A stretch of 64,000 bases of DNA from Methylovirgula sp. HY1 (GTDB lineage: Bacteria; Pseudomonadota; Alphaproteobacteria; Rhizobiales; Beijerinckiaceae). Each line of letters starts with the position of its first letter. The stretch's first letter is position 1. The position numbers and the translations under genes are program-made. Below the pieces are notes generated by a model. The model ran no database searches. It had not been told where the DNA came from and saw only the letters and a list, made by a program, of their open reading frames with translations. The DNA lies in contig NZ_CP073764.1 in NCBI RefSeq assembly GCF_019343105.1, positions 1,922,001-1,986,000 of the forward strand. The letters run 5' to 3'. Shown here one piece after another: positions 24,683 to 36,315 of the stretch.

Positions 24683-24930
24683 GGCGGCCGCCGCTTAGAG
24701 GGAGAGACCGGGAAAAGTGCCCCCTGGCCGAACTCGGGCGGTGCGGCAATCTGACCTTTCCATCGCCATCATCTGATCTATAGAATGCCAGGGACGAGGC
24801 AATTTGCCTTAGCGGTTGAGGCCCTTTAGAATCGACGTTCATAAAAGGTCGATTCTAGGGGAATAGGACGTGTCCGATTCGGACCGCCTGTAGCGGTCTG
24901 ATCCTTGCGCGGCAATCGGATGCGAGCGAG

Positions 24931-25509
24931 GTGCCCGGTTTGACGGTCCACTGCCAACCCACGGTCTCGCCGGAAGCCTGTCCGGCGCTGGTCCTCAATG
25001 CCGATTTCCGGCCATTGAGTTACTATCCGCTGTCGCTCTGGTCCTGGCAGGATGCGATCAAGGCGGTGTTCCTCGACCGGGTTAACATCGTCTCGCAATA
25101 TGAGAAGACGGTCCGAAGTCCGAGCTTCGAAATGCGGCTTCCCTCGGTCGTTTCCCTCAAAACCTATATTAAACCGTCCCGGCACCCTGCTTTCACCCGC
25201 TTCAACGTCTTCCTCCGCGACCGTTTCGTCTGCCAATATTGCGGCACCCGCGAGGAATTGACCTTCGATCACGTGATCCCGCGTTCCAAGGGCGGCACCA
25301 CCACTTGGGAAAATGTCGTCGCCGCCTGTTCCTGCTGCAATCTGCGCAAGAGCGACCGCCTCCCCGCCGAAGTCCAAATGTTTCCGGCGCGCCAGCCCTA
25401 TCAGCCGACAGTCAACGATCTCCATCACAATGGCCGGCTGTTTCCGCCAAACTATCTGCACGAGAGCTGGATGGATTATCTCTATTGGGATTCCGTGCTG
25501 GAGCCTTGA
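24931..25509 (+). CDS. HNH endonuclease family protein
   Basis: A 192-residue protein common in alphaproteobacterial chromosomes. The N-terminal part (PALVLNADFRPLSYYPLSLW, AIKAVFLDRVNIVSQYEKTV) is followed by an HNH motif with two zinc-binding Cys pairs: CQYCG, FDHVIPRSKGGTTTWENVV and CSCCNLRKSDR. It starts at GTG 24931 or possibly TTG 24940. The role is unknown; its conservation argues against a mobile homing function. Its stop abuts the cbbY stop with no gap. Confidence 0.9.
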   Translation: MPGLTVHCQPTVSPEACPALVLNADFRPLSYYPLSLWSWQDAIKAVFLDRVNIVSQYEKTVRSPSFEMRLPSVVSLKTYIKPSRHPAFTRFNVFLRDRFVCQYCGTREELTFDHVIPRSKGGTTTWENVVAACSCCNLRKSDRLPAEVQMFPARQPYQPTVNDLHHNGRLFPPNYLHESWMDYLYWDSVLEP

Positions 25510-26286
25510 TCATTTCGTGCCTGTATCTGCGGGCTCGGACCTTCCCGCGAGATCCCGCAAATCCATGAGCGTCACCGTTCCGCCGCTGAGCTTCTTACCC
25601 ACAAGCTGCCGACACGGCCGCCCTTCTTCACCGAGATCGCTCAGCACCATCTGCGCTTGGGAAAAATCATCCGCATCCGTATAGAAGCTCGGCGTCGCGA
25701 TAACGGTCAGACCAGCGCCGCGCGCCGCTAAAATCCCATTCTCTGAATCTTCAAACGCGATCGCTTCCGACGGCGCACAGCCCAACCGTTGCAGCACGTA
25801 AAGATAGACATCCGGCGCCGGTTTCTTCTCCGGCACGACATCGCCGGCGCCGACCACCGAAAACCAGGAGACGGCCTCGGGAGCGAAGGACGCCTGAAGC
25901 AGAGCTTCGACATTGGCTGGGTCCGTCGTCGTCGCAATCGCGAGCTTGATGCCGGCGGCGCGGGCCTCTTTGATAAGGCGTAAGACGCCAGGGCGGGGCT
26001 TCAACATGCCTCCTCGTGCGAGTTCGCCATAGCGCCGCGTTTTTTCGGCATGGAGCTCGGCGAAATGGCCGAGCGCCCGCTCCGCCCCGGGCGGCTGCGC
26101 CGTCTCGATAAAATGGCGCATGCGCTCCTTGCCGCCCGTCACTTGCAGCAATTGTCGATAGAGGTTCGGGTCCCAGGACCAGCCGAGGCCGAAGGCTGCG
26201 AAGCTCTCGTTGAAGGCTTGGCGATGCAGCTCCTCGGTCTCTGCCAAAGTGCCGTCGACATCGAAGATCAAAGCCTTAAGCAGCAT
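25510..26286 (-). CDS. cbbY: CbbY-like haloacid dehalogenase phosphatase
   Basis: A 258-residue HAD-superfamily phosphatase with DVDGT (Asp nucleophile pair) near residue 9, the cap domain, TTTD (motif II), KKPAPDVY (motif III Lys) and FEDSENG (motif IV). In red-type Rubisco organisms CbbY degrades xylulose-1,5-bisphosphate, a misfire product that inhibits Rubisco. It is the last gene of the cbb operon, and its start overlaps the end of rpe by 11 bases. The position, length and motifs support CbbY over phosphoglycolate phosphatase. Confidence 0.92.
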   Translation of the reverse strand: MLLKALIFDVDGTLAETEELHRQAFNESFAAFGLGWSWDPNLYRQLLQVTGGKERMRHFIETAQPPGAERALGHFAELHAEKTRRYGELARGGMLKPRPGVLRLIKEARAAGIKLAIATTTDPANVEALLQASFAPEAVSWFSVVGAGDVVPEKKPAPDVYLYVLQRLGCAPSEAIAFEDSENGILAARGAGLTVIATPSFYTDADDFSQAQMVLSDLGEEGRPCRQLVGKKLSGGTVTLMDLRDLAGRSEPADTGTK

Positions 26287-26953
26287 CGCGCTTCATCGTC
26301 TCGGCAGCGGTTCGGATCGCGGCGATATTGGCTGCATATTTTTCCGGACCGCCGGCAAAAACCGCCGAGCCCGCAACCAGCGTGTCGGCGCCGGCGGCGG
26401 CAACTTCCGCCGCCGTCTTCGGATTGATCCCGCCATCGACCTCGATGCGGATCGGCCGACCGCCGATCATCTCTTTGATGCGTGCGACTTTCGCCACCGT
26501 TGCAGGGATGAAAGCCTGGCCGCCGAAGCCGGGATTGACCGACATGACCAACACGAGATCGACGAGATCGAGCACATGTTCGATGCTGGCGACCGGCGTC
26601 GCCGGGTTGAGCACCACGCCGGCCTGTTTGCCGAGCCGGCGAATCTCTTGCAGCGAACGATGCAGATGTGGGCCCGCTTCGACATGCACCGAGATGAGAT
26701 CGGCGCCGGCGGCGGCAAAATCGGCGAGGAAAGGATCGCAGGGCGCGATCATCAAATGCACATCGAAGAAGGCCTTGGTGCGCGGCCGCAACGCTTTCAC
26801 GACACCGGGACCGATCGTGATATTGGGCACGAAATGCCCATCCATCACGTCGATATGAATCCATTCCGCGCCGGCGGCGGCGACGGCCTGGACTTCGGCG
26901 CCGAGATTGGCGAAATCAGCGGCGAGAATGGAAGGCGAAATGACGATCGACAT
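26276..26953 (-). CDS. rpe: Ribulose-phosphate 3-epimerase
   Basis: A 225-residue TIM-barrel enzyme that interconverts ribulose-5-phosphate and xylulose-5-phosphate (cbbE in Calvin operons). Motifs include [30 protein letters not shown] with the metal-binding His and Asp, [11 protein letters not shown], and the C-terminal EVDGGI and VAGSAVFAG. It lies 12 bases downstream of cbbX, and its last codons overlap cbbY. It serves ribulose-5-phosphate regeneration. Confidence 0.95.
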   Translation of the reverse strand: MSIVISPSILAADFANLGAEVQAVAAAGAEWIHIDVMDGHFVPNITIGPGVVKALRPRTKAFFDVHLMIAPCDPFLADFAAAGADLISVHVEAGPHLHRSLQEIRRLGKQAGVVLNPATPVASIEHVLDLVDLVLVMSVNPGFGGQAFIPATVAKVARIKEMIGGRPIRIEVDGGINPKTAAEVAAAGADTLVAGSAVFAGGPEKYAANIAAIRTAAETMKRDAA

Positions 26954-26965
26954 TCGTGGGTGGTC

Positions 26966-27889
26966 TCACTTTTCCGTCTGACCGGCGGCAAACACCCGGC
27001 TTCCCAGCACATCGGCCGCATCGAGCGTCGAAAGGTCCTCCATCGACACCAGGCTGGGGCTTTCGAAATGCCGATTGGCATGCCGCAGCCTGATTCGGTC
27101 GAGCGCATTGCGGATCGAGCGCGCATTCGCAAAATGCGGTTGCTGGCGTCGCACGCCAATATAGTCGCGAAAGGCTGCCGCGCCCGCTTCGTTGAAATGA
27201 TAGTTTTGCGATTTAACCATGGTTTCGGCGATGGCCATCAGTTCCGCATCCGTATAGTCGGGAAAATCAATATGATGCGCGATGCGCGAACGGAAGCCCG
27301 GATTGGAGCGGAAGAAACGGTCCATCCGGTCGCCGTAGCCCGCGAGGATCACAACAAGATCATCACGCTGGTTTTCCATCACCTGCAATAGGATTTCAAT
27401 CGCCTCTTGGCCGTAGTCGCGTTCATTGTCCGGGCGATAGAGATAATAGGCCTCATCGATGAAGAGGACGCCGCCCATCGCTTTCTTGAGGATCTCTTTC
27501 GTCTTGGGCGCGGTATGGCCGATATATTGGCCAACAAGATCATCGCGCGTCACGGAGACGAGATGGCCTTTGCGGACATAGCCGAGCGCGTGCAGAATCT
27601 CCGCCATCCGCAGTGCGACCGTCGTCTTGCCGGTGCCCGGATTACCGGTAAAACTCATATGAAGCGTCGGCGTCTCGGACATCAGCCCCATCCGCTGGCG
27701 CACCCGATCGACGAGGAGAAGCGCCGCAATCTGGCGAATACGGAGCTTCACCGGCTTCAGCCCAATGAGTTCCGTGTCAAGATGCTCGAGAACCTCGCCA
27801 ACATGAGTGTCCGCAAGTTCCTGGCGAAGATCGACACCTGCCTCGGTCATATCGGCGATCGCCTCGATTGCTGTGTCACTAGACTGCAT
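26966..27889 (-). CDS. cbbX: Red-type Rubisco activase CbbX
   Basis: A 307-residue AAA+ protein. Walker A is GNPGTGKT at residues 82-89, Walker B VLFIDEA at 141-147, and the pore loop is YIGH at 122-125. CbbX hexamers pull the CbbL C-terminal tail to release inhibitory sugar phosphates and are known to be activated by RuBP. The ATG at 27889 (TAGGG upstream) fits the family. The frame stays open for another 78 codons upstream to 28123, but that stretch does not look like a CbbX N-terminus. Confidence 0.95.
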   Translation of the reverse strand: MQSSDTAIEAIADMTEAGVDLRQELADTHVGEVLEHLDTELIGLKPVKLRIRQIAALLLVDRVRQRMGLMSETPTLHMSFTGNPGTGKTTVALRMAEILHALGYVRKGHLVSVTRDDLVGQYIGHTAPKTKEILKKAMGGVLFIDEAYYLYRPDNERDYGQEAIEILLQVMENQRDDLVVILAGYGDRMDRFFRSNPGFRSRIAHHIDFPDYTDAELMAIAETMVKSQNYHFNEAGAAAFRDYIGVRRQQPHFANARSIRNALDRIRLRHANRHFESPSLVSMEDLSTLDAADVLGSRVFAAGQTEK

Positions 27890-28138
27890 CGTACAAAGCC
27901 CTACCATGGCACCGCGAAGGAATGGACGGCCACCGACCTTTTCCTTCGAATGTCCTCTTTCTGCACAGCTTGGGCGCCAAACACCGCCAATCGGCGTGAG
28001 ACGCGGACGCTTGATATAGGCGTGGGAGCGCCTGAATGTACCGAAACGCTCGACCGCTTTGTACGCGTCCGCCACATAGAAGACCGGGCGCGTCGAGCCG
28101 ACCGCCGATGTGACGAACGTCAACGCGTCCTACGTGTG

Positions 28139-28163
28139 GTTCCTTCTCGGAGAAAGAAGGAAC
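28139..28163 (-). promoter_or_regulatory. Hairpin between cbbS and cbbX
   Basis: GTTCCTTCT and AGAAGGAAC form a perfect 9-bp stem with a 7-base loop, 14 bases after the cbbS stop and 250 bases before cbbX. No U-tract follows, so mRNA processing or 3' protection of cbbLS is more likely than termination. Confidence 0.5.
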
Positions 28164-28176
28164 AGTTCGCCTTGCC

Positions 28177-28602
28177 TCAGGCGCCGTAGCGGTCGCCTTC
28201 GGGTTGATCACTCGCATAGGATTGCACCGTGTAGCGCATGTTGCGGCCGTCCATTTGCTGTCGGACGAGACGGAAGCCCGGCTCGTTCTCCGGTCGCGAG
28301 ACCAGGAACGAAATTCGCACAGACTCCCACCCGTGCGCCGAATCGAAGCCGGAGACGCGGATGTAGTGGCGCCCGCCATAGGCTTTGCGGCAAGCATCCA
28401 ACTCCAACATGACCGCCGCGGCGTCCTTGATGTCGAACATCGGCATGCTCCACATCTCCCAAAACGTATTGCGGGGATGCGGATCGTCGGTGAATTCAAT
28501 ATTCACCGCCCAGCCCTTGTCGATACAATATTGCACCTGAGTGCGAATCTCGTCGTCGGTCAAATCCGGCAGGAACGAGAAACAGCCTTGTGTGACACGC
28601 AT
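28177..28602 (-). CDS. cbbS: Ribulose-bisphosphate carboxylase small subunit (form IC)
   Basis: A 141-residue small subunit with N-terminus MRVTQGCFSFLPDLTDDEI and the C-terminal beta-hairpin extension typical of red-type small subunits (about 30 residues after SFLVSRP). That extension replaces the internal loop of green-type enzymes. The conserved EFTDDPHPRNTFWEMW segment is intact. It is 11 bases downstream of cbbL. Confidence 0.97.
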   Translation of the reverse strand: MRVTQGCFSFLPDLTDDEIRTQVQYCIDKGWAVNIEFTDDPHPRNTFWEMWSMPMFDIKDAAAVMLELDACRKAYGGRHYIRVSGFDSAHGWESVRISFLVSRPENEPGFRLVRQQMDGRNMRYTVQSYASDQPEGDRYGA

Positions 28603-28613
28603 TTATTTTCTCC

Positions 28614-31189
<2,576 letters not shown>

Positions 31190-31200
31190 TCCTGTCTCCG

Positions 31201-33216
31201 TCACTGATGCTTGCTGGTTTGAAAACGCGCCTGCGCCTCCGCGACGACGGCATCGACCGTGATACCGAAGGCGCGATAGAGATCGCTCGCCGGCGCGCTG
31301 GCGCCGAAAGAGGTCATGCCGATGAAGCCGTCCTGTGGCCGCAGCAGGCTGTCAAAGCCCAGCCGCAGACCCGCTTCGACACCGATGCGCGGCACCTCGC
31401 CCAGCACCTGCGCGCGATAGTCTGCGGTCTGTTCGGCAAACAGCTCGAAACAGGGAACCGAGACCACCGCGGCTTTGATGCCTTCCGCCGCCAAACGTTC
31501 GGCCGCCTCGACGGCGAGGCCGACTTCCGAGCCGGTGGCGAGAAGCGTTACATGGCGCGGCCCCTCAGTGTCGCGCAGGATATAGGCGCCTTTGGCGGAA
31601 ACATTCTCGGGCCGATGGTCGCGCCGGACGATCGGCAGATTCTGCCGCGAAAGACAGAGCGCGGATGGCGCCGTCCTCATTTGCAAGGCCAATTCCCAGA
31701 CTTCCGCGGTCTCGACCGCGTCGGCGGGCCGGAACACATAGAAATTCGGGATCACCCGCAAGGCGGCCAGATGCTCGACCGGCTGATGGGTCGGACCGTC
31801 CTCGCCAAGACCGATCGAATCATGGGTGAAGACATAAATCGTGCGCTGCCCCATCAGCGCGCCGAGACGCAGCGCCGGCCGCGCATAGTCGGAGAAGACG
31901 AGAAAGGTTCCGCCATAGGGGATGAAACCGCCATGCAGCGCGAGGCCGTTCAGCGCTGCCGCCATGCCGAATTCGCGAATGCCGAAATGGATATAGCGGC
32001 CGGAGAAATCTTCCGCGGTCACCGGCTTCGTCCCGGCTGCCTGGGTGAGATTGGAATGGGTGAGATCGGCTGAACCGCCGATGAGATTGTCCTGAGCCTT
32101 GATCAGAACATCGAGCAGCTTTTGCGACGAGGCGCGGCTGGCCTGCGCGGCGCCGCTGGCGCTCGCCGCTTGTTTGAAATCATTGATCGCCGCACCGACC
32201 GCCGGCGTCAGATCGCCCTTGAGATCGGCTTCGAAACGCGCCAGCCGTTCCGCCGGCAATGCGGCCCAGCGCTGGCGCCAAGCAGCATGCGAGACCGCGG
32301 CCTTTTCGCCGACCTCGCGCCAAGCGGTCGCGATCGCCTCGGGAATCTCGAAGGGCGCGGCGGTCCAGCCGAGCGCCTGTCGCGCGCCTTCGATTTCTTT
32401 CGTACCGAGCGGCGCACCATGCGCGCCGGCCGTGCCGGCCTTTGTCGGCGCACCAAAGCCGATCACCGTCTTGCAGGCGATCAGGGTCGGACGATCGGAG
32501 GTCTGCGCCTGTTCGAGCGCAGCAGCAATCGCCTCGGCATCATAACCGTCGACGCGCGCGACGTTCCAGCCATGCGCGGCGAATCGCGCCAGTTGGTCGA
32601 CGGAATCAGCAAGCCCGACGGCGCCGTCGATGGTAATCCCATTATCGTCCCAAAGCGCGATGAGCTTCGAAAGCCGCAAATGACCCGCGAGCGCGATCGC
32701 CTCGTGACTGATGCCTTCCATGAGGCAACCGTCGCCGACGATGACATAGGTGCGGTGATCGACGAGATCGGCACCGTGACGTGCCGCCATCATGCGTTCG
32801 GCCAGCGCCATGCCCACCGCCATGGCGAGACCTTGGCCGAGCGGTCCCGTGGTCGTCTCGACGCCGGGCGTGTGGCCATATTCCGGATGGCCTGGCGTCT
32901 TCGAGCCGAACTGGCGGAAGCGCTGCAGCTCCTCGCGCGTCATCTCCGGATAGCCGAGGAGATATAAGAGCGCATAAAGCAGCATCGAGCCGTGACCGGC
33001 AGACAGCACGAAACGGTCGCGATCCGGCCAGGCCGGATCAGCCGGATCAAATTTGAGAAAACGTGCGAACAGCACCGTCGCCACATCCGCCATGCCCATG
33101 GGCATGCCGGGATGACCGGAATTCGCTTTTTCCACAGCATCCATGGCAAGGGCGCGAATGGCATTGGCCATGTCGCGCTCGCTCGCGCCTTGCTGCACTT
33201 TCGTCAGCATGTTCAT
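31201..33216 (-). CDS. cbbT: Transketolase
   Basis: A 671-residue TPP enzyme. The start at 33216 has GGAGTAGG upstream, while the frame runs further to 33279 without an SD. TPP-binding residues are in [12 protein letters not shown]...[11 protein letters not shown], and the N-terminal [16 protein letters not shown] and C-terminal [11 protein letters not shown] motifs are complete. It transfers two-carbon units in RuBP regeneration. The codon-level spacing to cbbA (11 bases) supports one transcript. Confidence 0.96.
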   Translation of the reverse strand: MNMLTKVQQGASERDMANAIRALAMDAVEKANSGHPGMPMGMADVATVLFARFLKFDPADPAWPDRDRFVLSAGHGSMLLYALLYLLGYPEMTREELQRFRQFGSKTPGHPEYGHTPGVETTTGPLGQGLAMAVGMALAERMMAARHGADLVDHRTYVIVGDGCLMEGISHEAIALAGHLRLSKLIALWDDNGITIDGAVGLADSVDQLARFAAHGWNVARVDGYDAEAIAAALEQAQTSDRPTLIACKTVIGFGAPTKAGTAGAHGAPLGTKEIEGARQALGWTAAPFEIPEAIATAWREVGEKAAVSHAAWRQRWAALPAERLARFEADLKGDLTPAVGAAINDFKQAASASGAAQASRASSQKLLDVLIKAQDNLIGGSADLTHSNLTQAAGTKPVTAEDFSGRYIHFGIREFGMAAALNGLALHGGFIPYGGTFLVFSDYARPALRLGALMGQRTIYVFTHDSIGLGEDGPTHQPVEHLAALRVIPNFYVFRPADAVETAEVWELALQMRTAPSALCLSRQNLPIVRRDHRPENVSAKGAYILRDTEGPRHVTLLATGSEVGLAVEAAERLAAEGIKAAVVSVPCFELFAEQTADYRAQVLGEVPRIGVEAGLRLGFDSLLRPQDGFIGMTSFGASAPASDLYRAFGITVDAVVAEAQARFQTSKHQ

Positions 33217-33279
33217 CAAACCTACTCCCAAGCCCGCGGCTTCCACCGGGCAGATTTCTTGCGACCTAGCAGTGCGCAC

Positions 33280-34155
33280 TCATTTAGCGCGTCTGGCGCG
33301 TTCGACTATCTGTAGAATGAACGGCGTCAATATGAGCTGCATGCCGAGATCGAGCTTGCTGCCCGGAATGACGATCGAATTCGCCCGTGACATGAAGCTG
33401 TCGGCGATCATCGACAAGAGATAAGGAAAGTCGATGCCGGCTGGGCGCTTGAAGCGGATGATCACCATCGATTCGTCCGCCGTCGGAATCCAACGCGCCG
33501 TGAACGGATTCGACGTATCGACCGTTGGCACGCGCTGGAAATTAATGTCCGTCTCGACGAATTGCGGACAGATATAATGGACGTAATCCGGCATTCGCCG
33601 CAGGATCGTGTCCATCACTGCTTCCATCGAATAGCCACGCGCCGCCTTGTCGCGATGGATTTTCTGGACCCACTCGAGATTGATGATCGGCACGACGCCG
33701 ATCTTGAGATCGGGATAATGCGCGATGTTCACCTGCTCGCTCGCGAGCGCGCCATGCAGGCCCTCGTAGAAGAGAACCTCGCTACCCTCCTCGAGCGACT
33801 GCCAAGCCGTGAACGCACCGGGTGGCGCGCCATAGAGATCCGCCTCCTCCTGGTCATGCACATAATGGCGCGTCTTGGCGAGCCCTGTCTCGCTATAGGA
33901 TTTGAAGACGGCTTCGAGTTCTTCGAGCAGATTGGCGGCGGGGCCGAAATGGCTGAAATGATGATTGCCGCGCGCTTCCTCCTCCTGCATCACGCGGCGC
34001 ATGTCGTCGCGGTCATAGCGATGAAACGCATCGCCTTCGATATAGGCGGCATTGACGCCCTCGCGCCGAAAGATCTGCTCGAAGGTACGCTTTACCGAAG
34101 TCGTGCCCGCCCCGGACGAGCCGGTCACGGAAATAATCGGATGCTTCACCGACAT
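33280..34155 (-). CDS. cbbP: Phosphoribulokinase
   Basis: A 291-residue bacterial (octameric-type) phosphoribulokinase. The P-loop is GSSGAGTTSV near residue 12, followed by EGDAFHRYDRDDM and HFGPAANLLEELE. The segment YEGLHGA and RIVSRM-like C-terminal TILRRMPDYV also fit. It phosphorylates ribulose-5-phosphate to RuBP; enzymes of this type are usually NADH-activated. It lies 13 bases after cbbF. Confidence 0.96.
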   Translation of the reverse strand: MSVKHPIISVTGSSGAGTTSVKRTFEQIFRREGVNAAYIEGDAFHRYDRDDMRRVMQEEEARGNHHFSHFGPAANLLEELEAVFKSYSETGLAKTRHYVHDQEEADLYGAPPGAFTAWQSLEEGSEVLFYEGLHGALASEQVNIAHYPDLKIGVVPIINLEWVQKIHRDKAARGYSMEAVMDTILRRMPDYVHYICPQFVETDINFQRVPTVDTSNPFTARWIPTADESMVIIRFKRPAGIDFPYLLSMIADSFMSRANSIVIPGSKLDLGMQLILTPFILQIVERARRAK

Positions 34156-34168
34156 TTCTTCTCCCCGC

Positions 34169-35224
34169 TCACTGACGCATCAAGCCGCGACGCCCGAACA
34201 AGGGCGAACGCTCGGCCGAGAATTGGGGATCCGTGTGGTAACGCGTGATGAGAGTGACGATATCCGCCGAACCGAAAATCAGCGGCGTACGCACATGAAC
34301 ATCGGTCGGGACGAGCGAAAGGATCGACCGCACGCTGTCGGTTGCCGCGCCGCCGGCATATTCGGTGATGAGGGCGATCGGATTGGCTTCATAGATGAGT
34401 CGCAGCCGACCGGCGCTATAGCCGGCGCGCATATCGCCCGGATAAAGAAACACGCCGCCCCGGTTCAAAATGCGATAGGCTTCGGCGACGAGCGAAGCGA
34501 TCCAGCGCATGTTGTGGTTGCGCCGCAATGGACCTTCTAGACCCTTCACGCAATCATCAATGAAGGCCTGAATCGACGGCCCCCAATGCCGATAATTCGA
34601 GGCATTGATCGCATATTCGCTGGTTTCCTTTGAAATCAGGGCCGCCTCGGTCGCTTCGAGAAAGCGGCCCTTGCGGCGATCGAGGATGAATATCCGCGTC
34701 TTTTCGGCAAGAGCCAGAACCAGCGCCGTCTGCGGCCCATAAATCAAAAAGCCGGCGGCCAATTGCGCGCGCCCCGGCTGCAAAAAATGTAGCTTCGGAT
34801 CATCCACCCCGGGCAAAGACGGAAGAATCGAAAAGATCGTGCCGATCGAGACATTGGCATCGATGTTGGACGAGCCGTCGAGCGGATCGATCGCAACCGC
34901 CAAGGGTGCAGCGTCGAGCAAAGACAAAGGCTCATGCAGCTCCTCGGAAAGGACCGCCGCGACCGGCGCGCGCCGCAAGGCATTCACAAAGAGATCATTG
35001 GCGAGCACATCGAGATTCTTTTGAACGTCACCGTCATGGTTGAGGCTCCCGACGGCGGCGCCCGCTTCTCCCGCCAGACAGCCAAGCGAAATCAGCTCCG
35101 CCATATCGATGGCGGCGGCGGCAATTTCACTGACAACCGTCGCGACCGGAGCAAGTCCGGCGTCGACGCCGACGCTCTCCGCCAGCACTTGTTCCAAATC
35201 CTTGGTACGTGCGCGTTCCAGCAT
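34169..35224 (-). CDS. cbbF: Fructose-1,6-bisphosphatase class I
   Basis: A 351-residue enzyme. The ATG at 35224 (AGGCGG upstream) is chosen; the frame extends further but into the cbb control region. Metal-binding and catalytic motif AIDPLDGSSNID is present, with SEELHEP before it and GVFLYPGDMRAGYSAGRLRLIYEANP toward the C-terminus. It opens the cbb operon. It probably also hydrolyses sedoheptulose-bisphosphate, as in related operons (family knowledge). Confidence 0.95.
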   Translation of the reverse strand: MLERARTKDLEQVLAESVGVDAGLAPVATVVSEIAAAAIDMAELISLGCLAGEAGAAVGSLNHDGDVQKNLDVLANDLFVNALRRAPVAAVLSEELHEPLSLLDAAPLAVAIDPLDGSSNIDANVSIGTIFSILPSLPGVDDPKLHFLQPGRAQLAAGFLIYGPQTALVLALAEKTRIFILDRRKGRFLEATEAALISKETSEYAINASNYRHWGPSIQAFIDDCVKGLEGPLRRNHNMRWIASLVAEAYRILNRGGVFLYPGDMRAGYSAGRLRLIYEANPIALITEYAGGAATDSVRSILSLVPTDVHVRTPLIFGSADIVTLITRYHTDPQFSAERSPLFGRRGLMRQ

Positions 35225-35329
35225 ATCCGCCCTGACCTTTTTTTGTTTATGAGTGCATGTCACCCAAATACACGTCAAAGAAAACTGAATAATATTGCGA
35301 TACGAGTCAAAAAAATCTAGGTTCGTCTC
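35225..35329. promoter_or_regulatory. cbbR-cbbF divergent control region
   Basis: A 105-base AT-rich gap between cbbF and cbbR that must hold both promoters and the CbbR sites. TCA-N8-TGA (35276-35289, within AAACTGAATA context) is a loose dyad of the LysR type; no exact site could be fixed by eye. Confidence 0.6.
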
Positions 35330-36250
35330 ATGCGCCGTCTCACCCTCAAACAATTGGAAACCGTCCGCGCCGTGGCGCAGGCCGGGACCATCGTACAAGC
35401 CTCGGAAAAACTCAATGTCACGCCGGCCGCGCTGACGTCGCGGATCAAGCTGCTCGAGGAGGATGCCGGCTTGGCGCTCTTCGACCGCTGCGGCGGCCGG
35501 TTGAGGCTGACCGCGATCGGGGAAGAGGTCGTCAATGCGGCGCGCCGCGTCGATCTGGTCCTGACGGAACTCGACAATACGCTTGCCGCCATCCGCGGCA
35601 TGCGCGCGGGCCGCATTGCCGTCGGCGTCGTCTCGACCGCAAAATATTTCGCGCCGCGCCTCATCGCTGCCTTCGCACGCGTCAATCCGGGAATCGAAGT
35701 GACCATTTCAGTGGGCAACCGCGCCGAAATGGTCAGTCAACTCCGTGATTATGGCATAGATATAGGGCTGATGGGGCGGCCGCCCATGGACTTTCCAATC
35801 GAGAGTGCCGTTATCGGGCCACATCCTCAAGTCGTCGTCGCTGCCCCCGACCATCCGCTGGCAAAGCGACGCGCGATCGATAAAGCCGAGCTGACGAATG
35901 AAAGCTTCATCGTCCGCGAGGAGGGCTCCGGCACGCGCTCGGTGTTCGAATATTTCTTTTCAGATGTGGTCGTGCGGCAGCCGAAGATCTCAATCGAAAT
36001 CGGCTCCAACGAGACGATCAAACAGGCGGTGATCGCCGGCCTGGGCATAGCCCTGATTTCAGCCCATACGATCGAAGCAGAAGTCGAAAGCGGCCGCCTC
36101 GTCATCCTCGACGTGAAAGGTCTGCCAATCGTGCGGCAATGGTTCATCGTGCGGCGTGCCGATCGGCCGTTCAACCCGATCGGTCATGCCATCTGGAACT
36201 TCACCGTGGCGCAGGGTCCGCAGCTGCTGCCGAAAACGATCCAGCCCTAG
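35330..36250 (+). CDS. cbbR: LysR-type regulator CbbR
   Basis: A 306-residue LysR-family protein. The N-terminal winged helix is clear (LKQLETVRAVAQAGTIVQASEKLNVTPAAL), followed by the effector domain, which begins AGRIAVGVVSTAKYFAPRLIAAF. The latter segment is characteristic of CbbR. It is divergent from cbbF across 105 bases, the standard arrangement, and should activate the operon in response to RuBP or related metabolites. It is convergent with the MFS gene. Confidence 0.94.
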   Translation: MRRLTLKQLETVRAVAQAGTIVQASEKLNVTPAALTSRIKLLEEDAGLALFDRCGGRLRLTAIGEEVVNAARRVDLVLTELDNTLAAIRGMRAGRIAVGVVSTAKYFAPRLIAAFARVNPGIEVTISVGNRAEMVSQLRDYGIDIGLMGRPPMDFPIESAVIGPHPQVVVAAPDHPLAKRRAIDKAELTNESFIVREEGSGTRSVFEYFFSDVVVRQPKISIEIGSNETIKQAVIAGLGIALISAHTIEAEVESGRLVILDVKGLPIVRQWFIVRRADRPFNPIGHAIWNFTVAQGPQLLPKTIQP

Positions 36251-36315
36251 GCTGCGCCGCCTATCAAAGAATCCTCGTTCTGAGCAGGCGCGCAAACGCA
36301 GGGCGGGATCGCCGC

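Noticed and set aside
27890-28123. A 78-codon N-terminal extension of cbbX
   Set aside because: The ATG at 27889 has an SD-like site and matches the family start; the extension lies past a hairpin and has no CbbX-like sequence.
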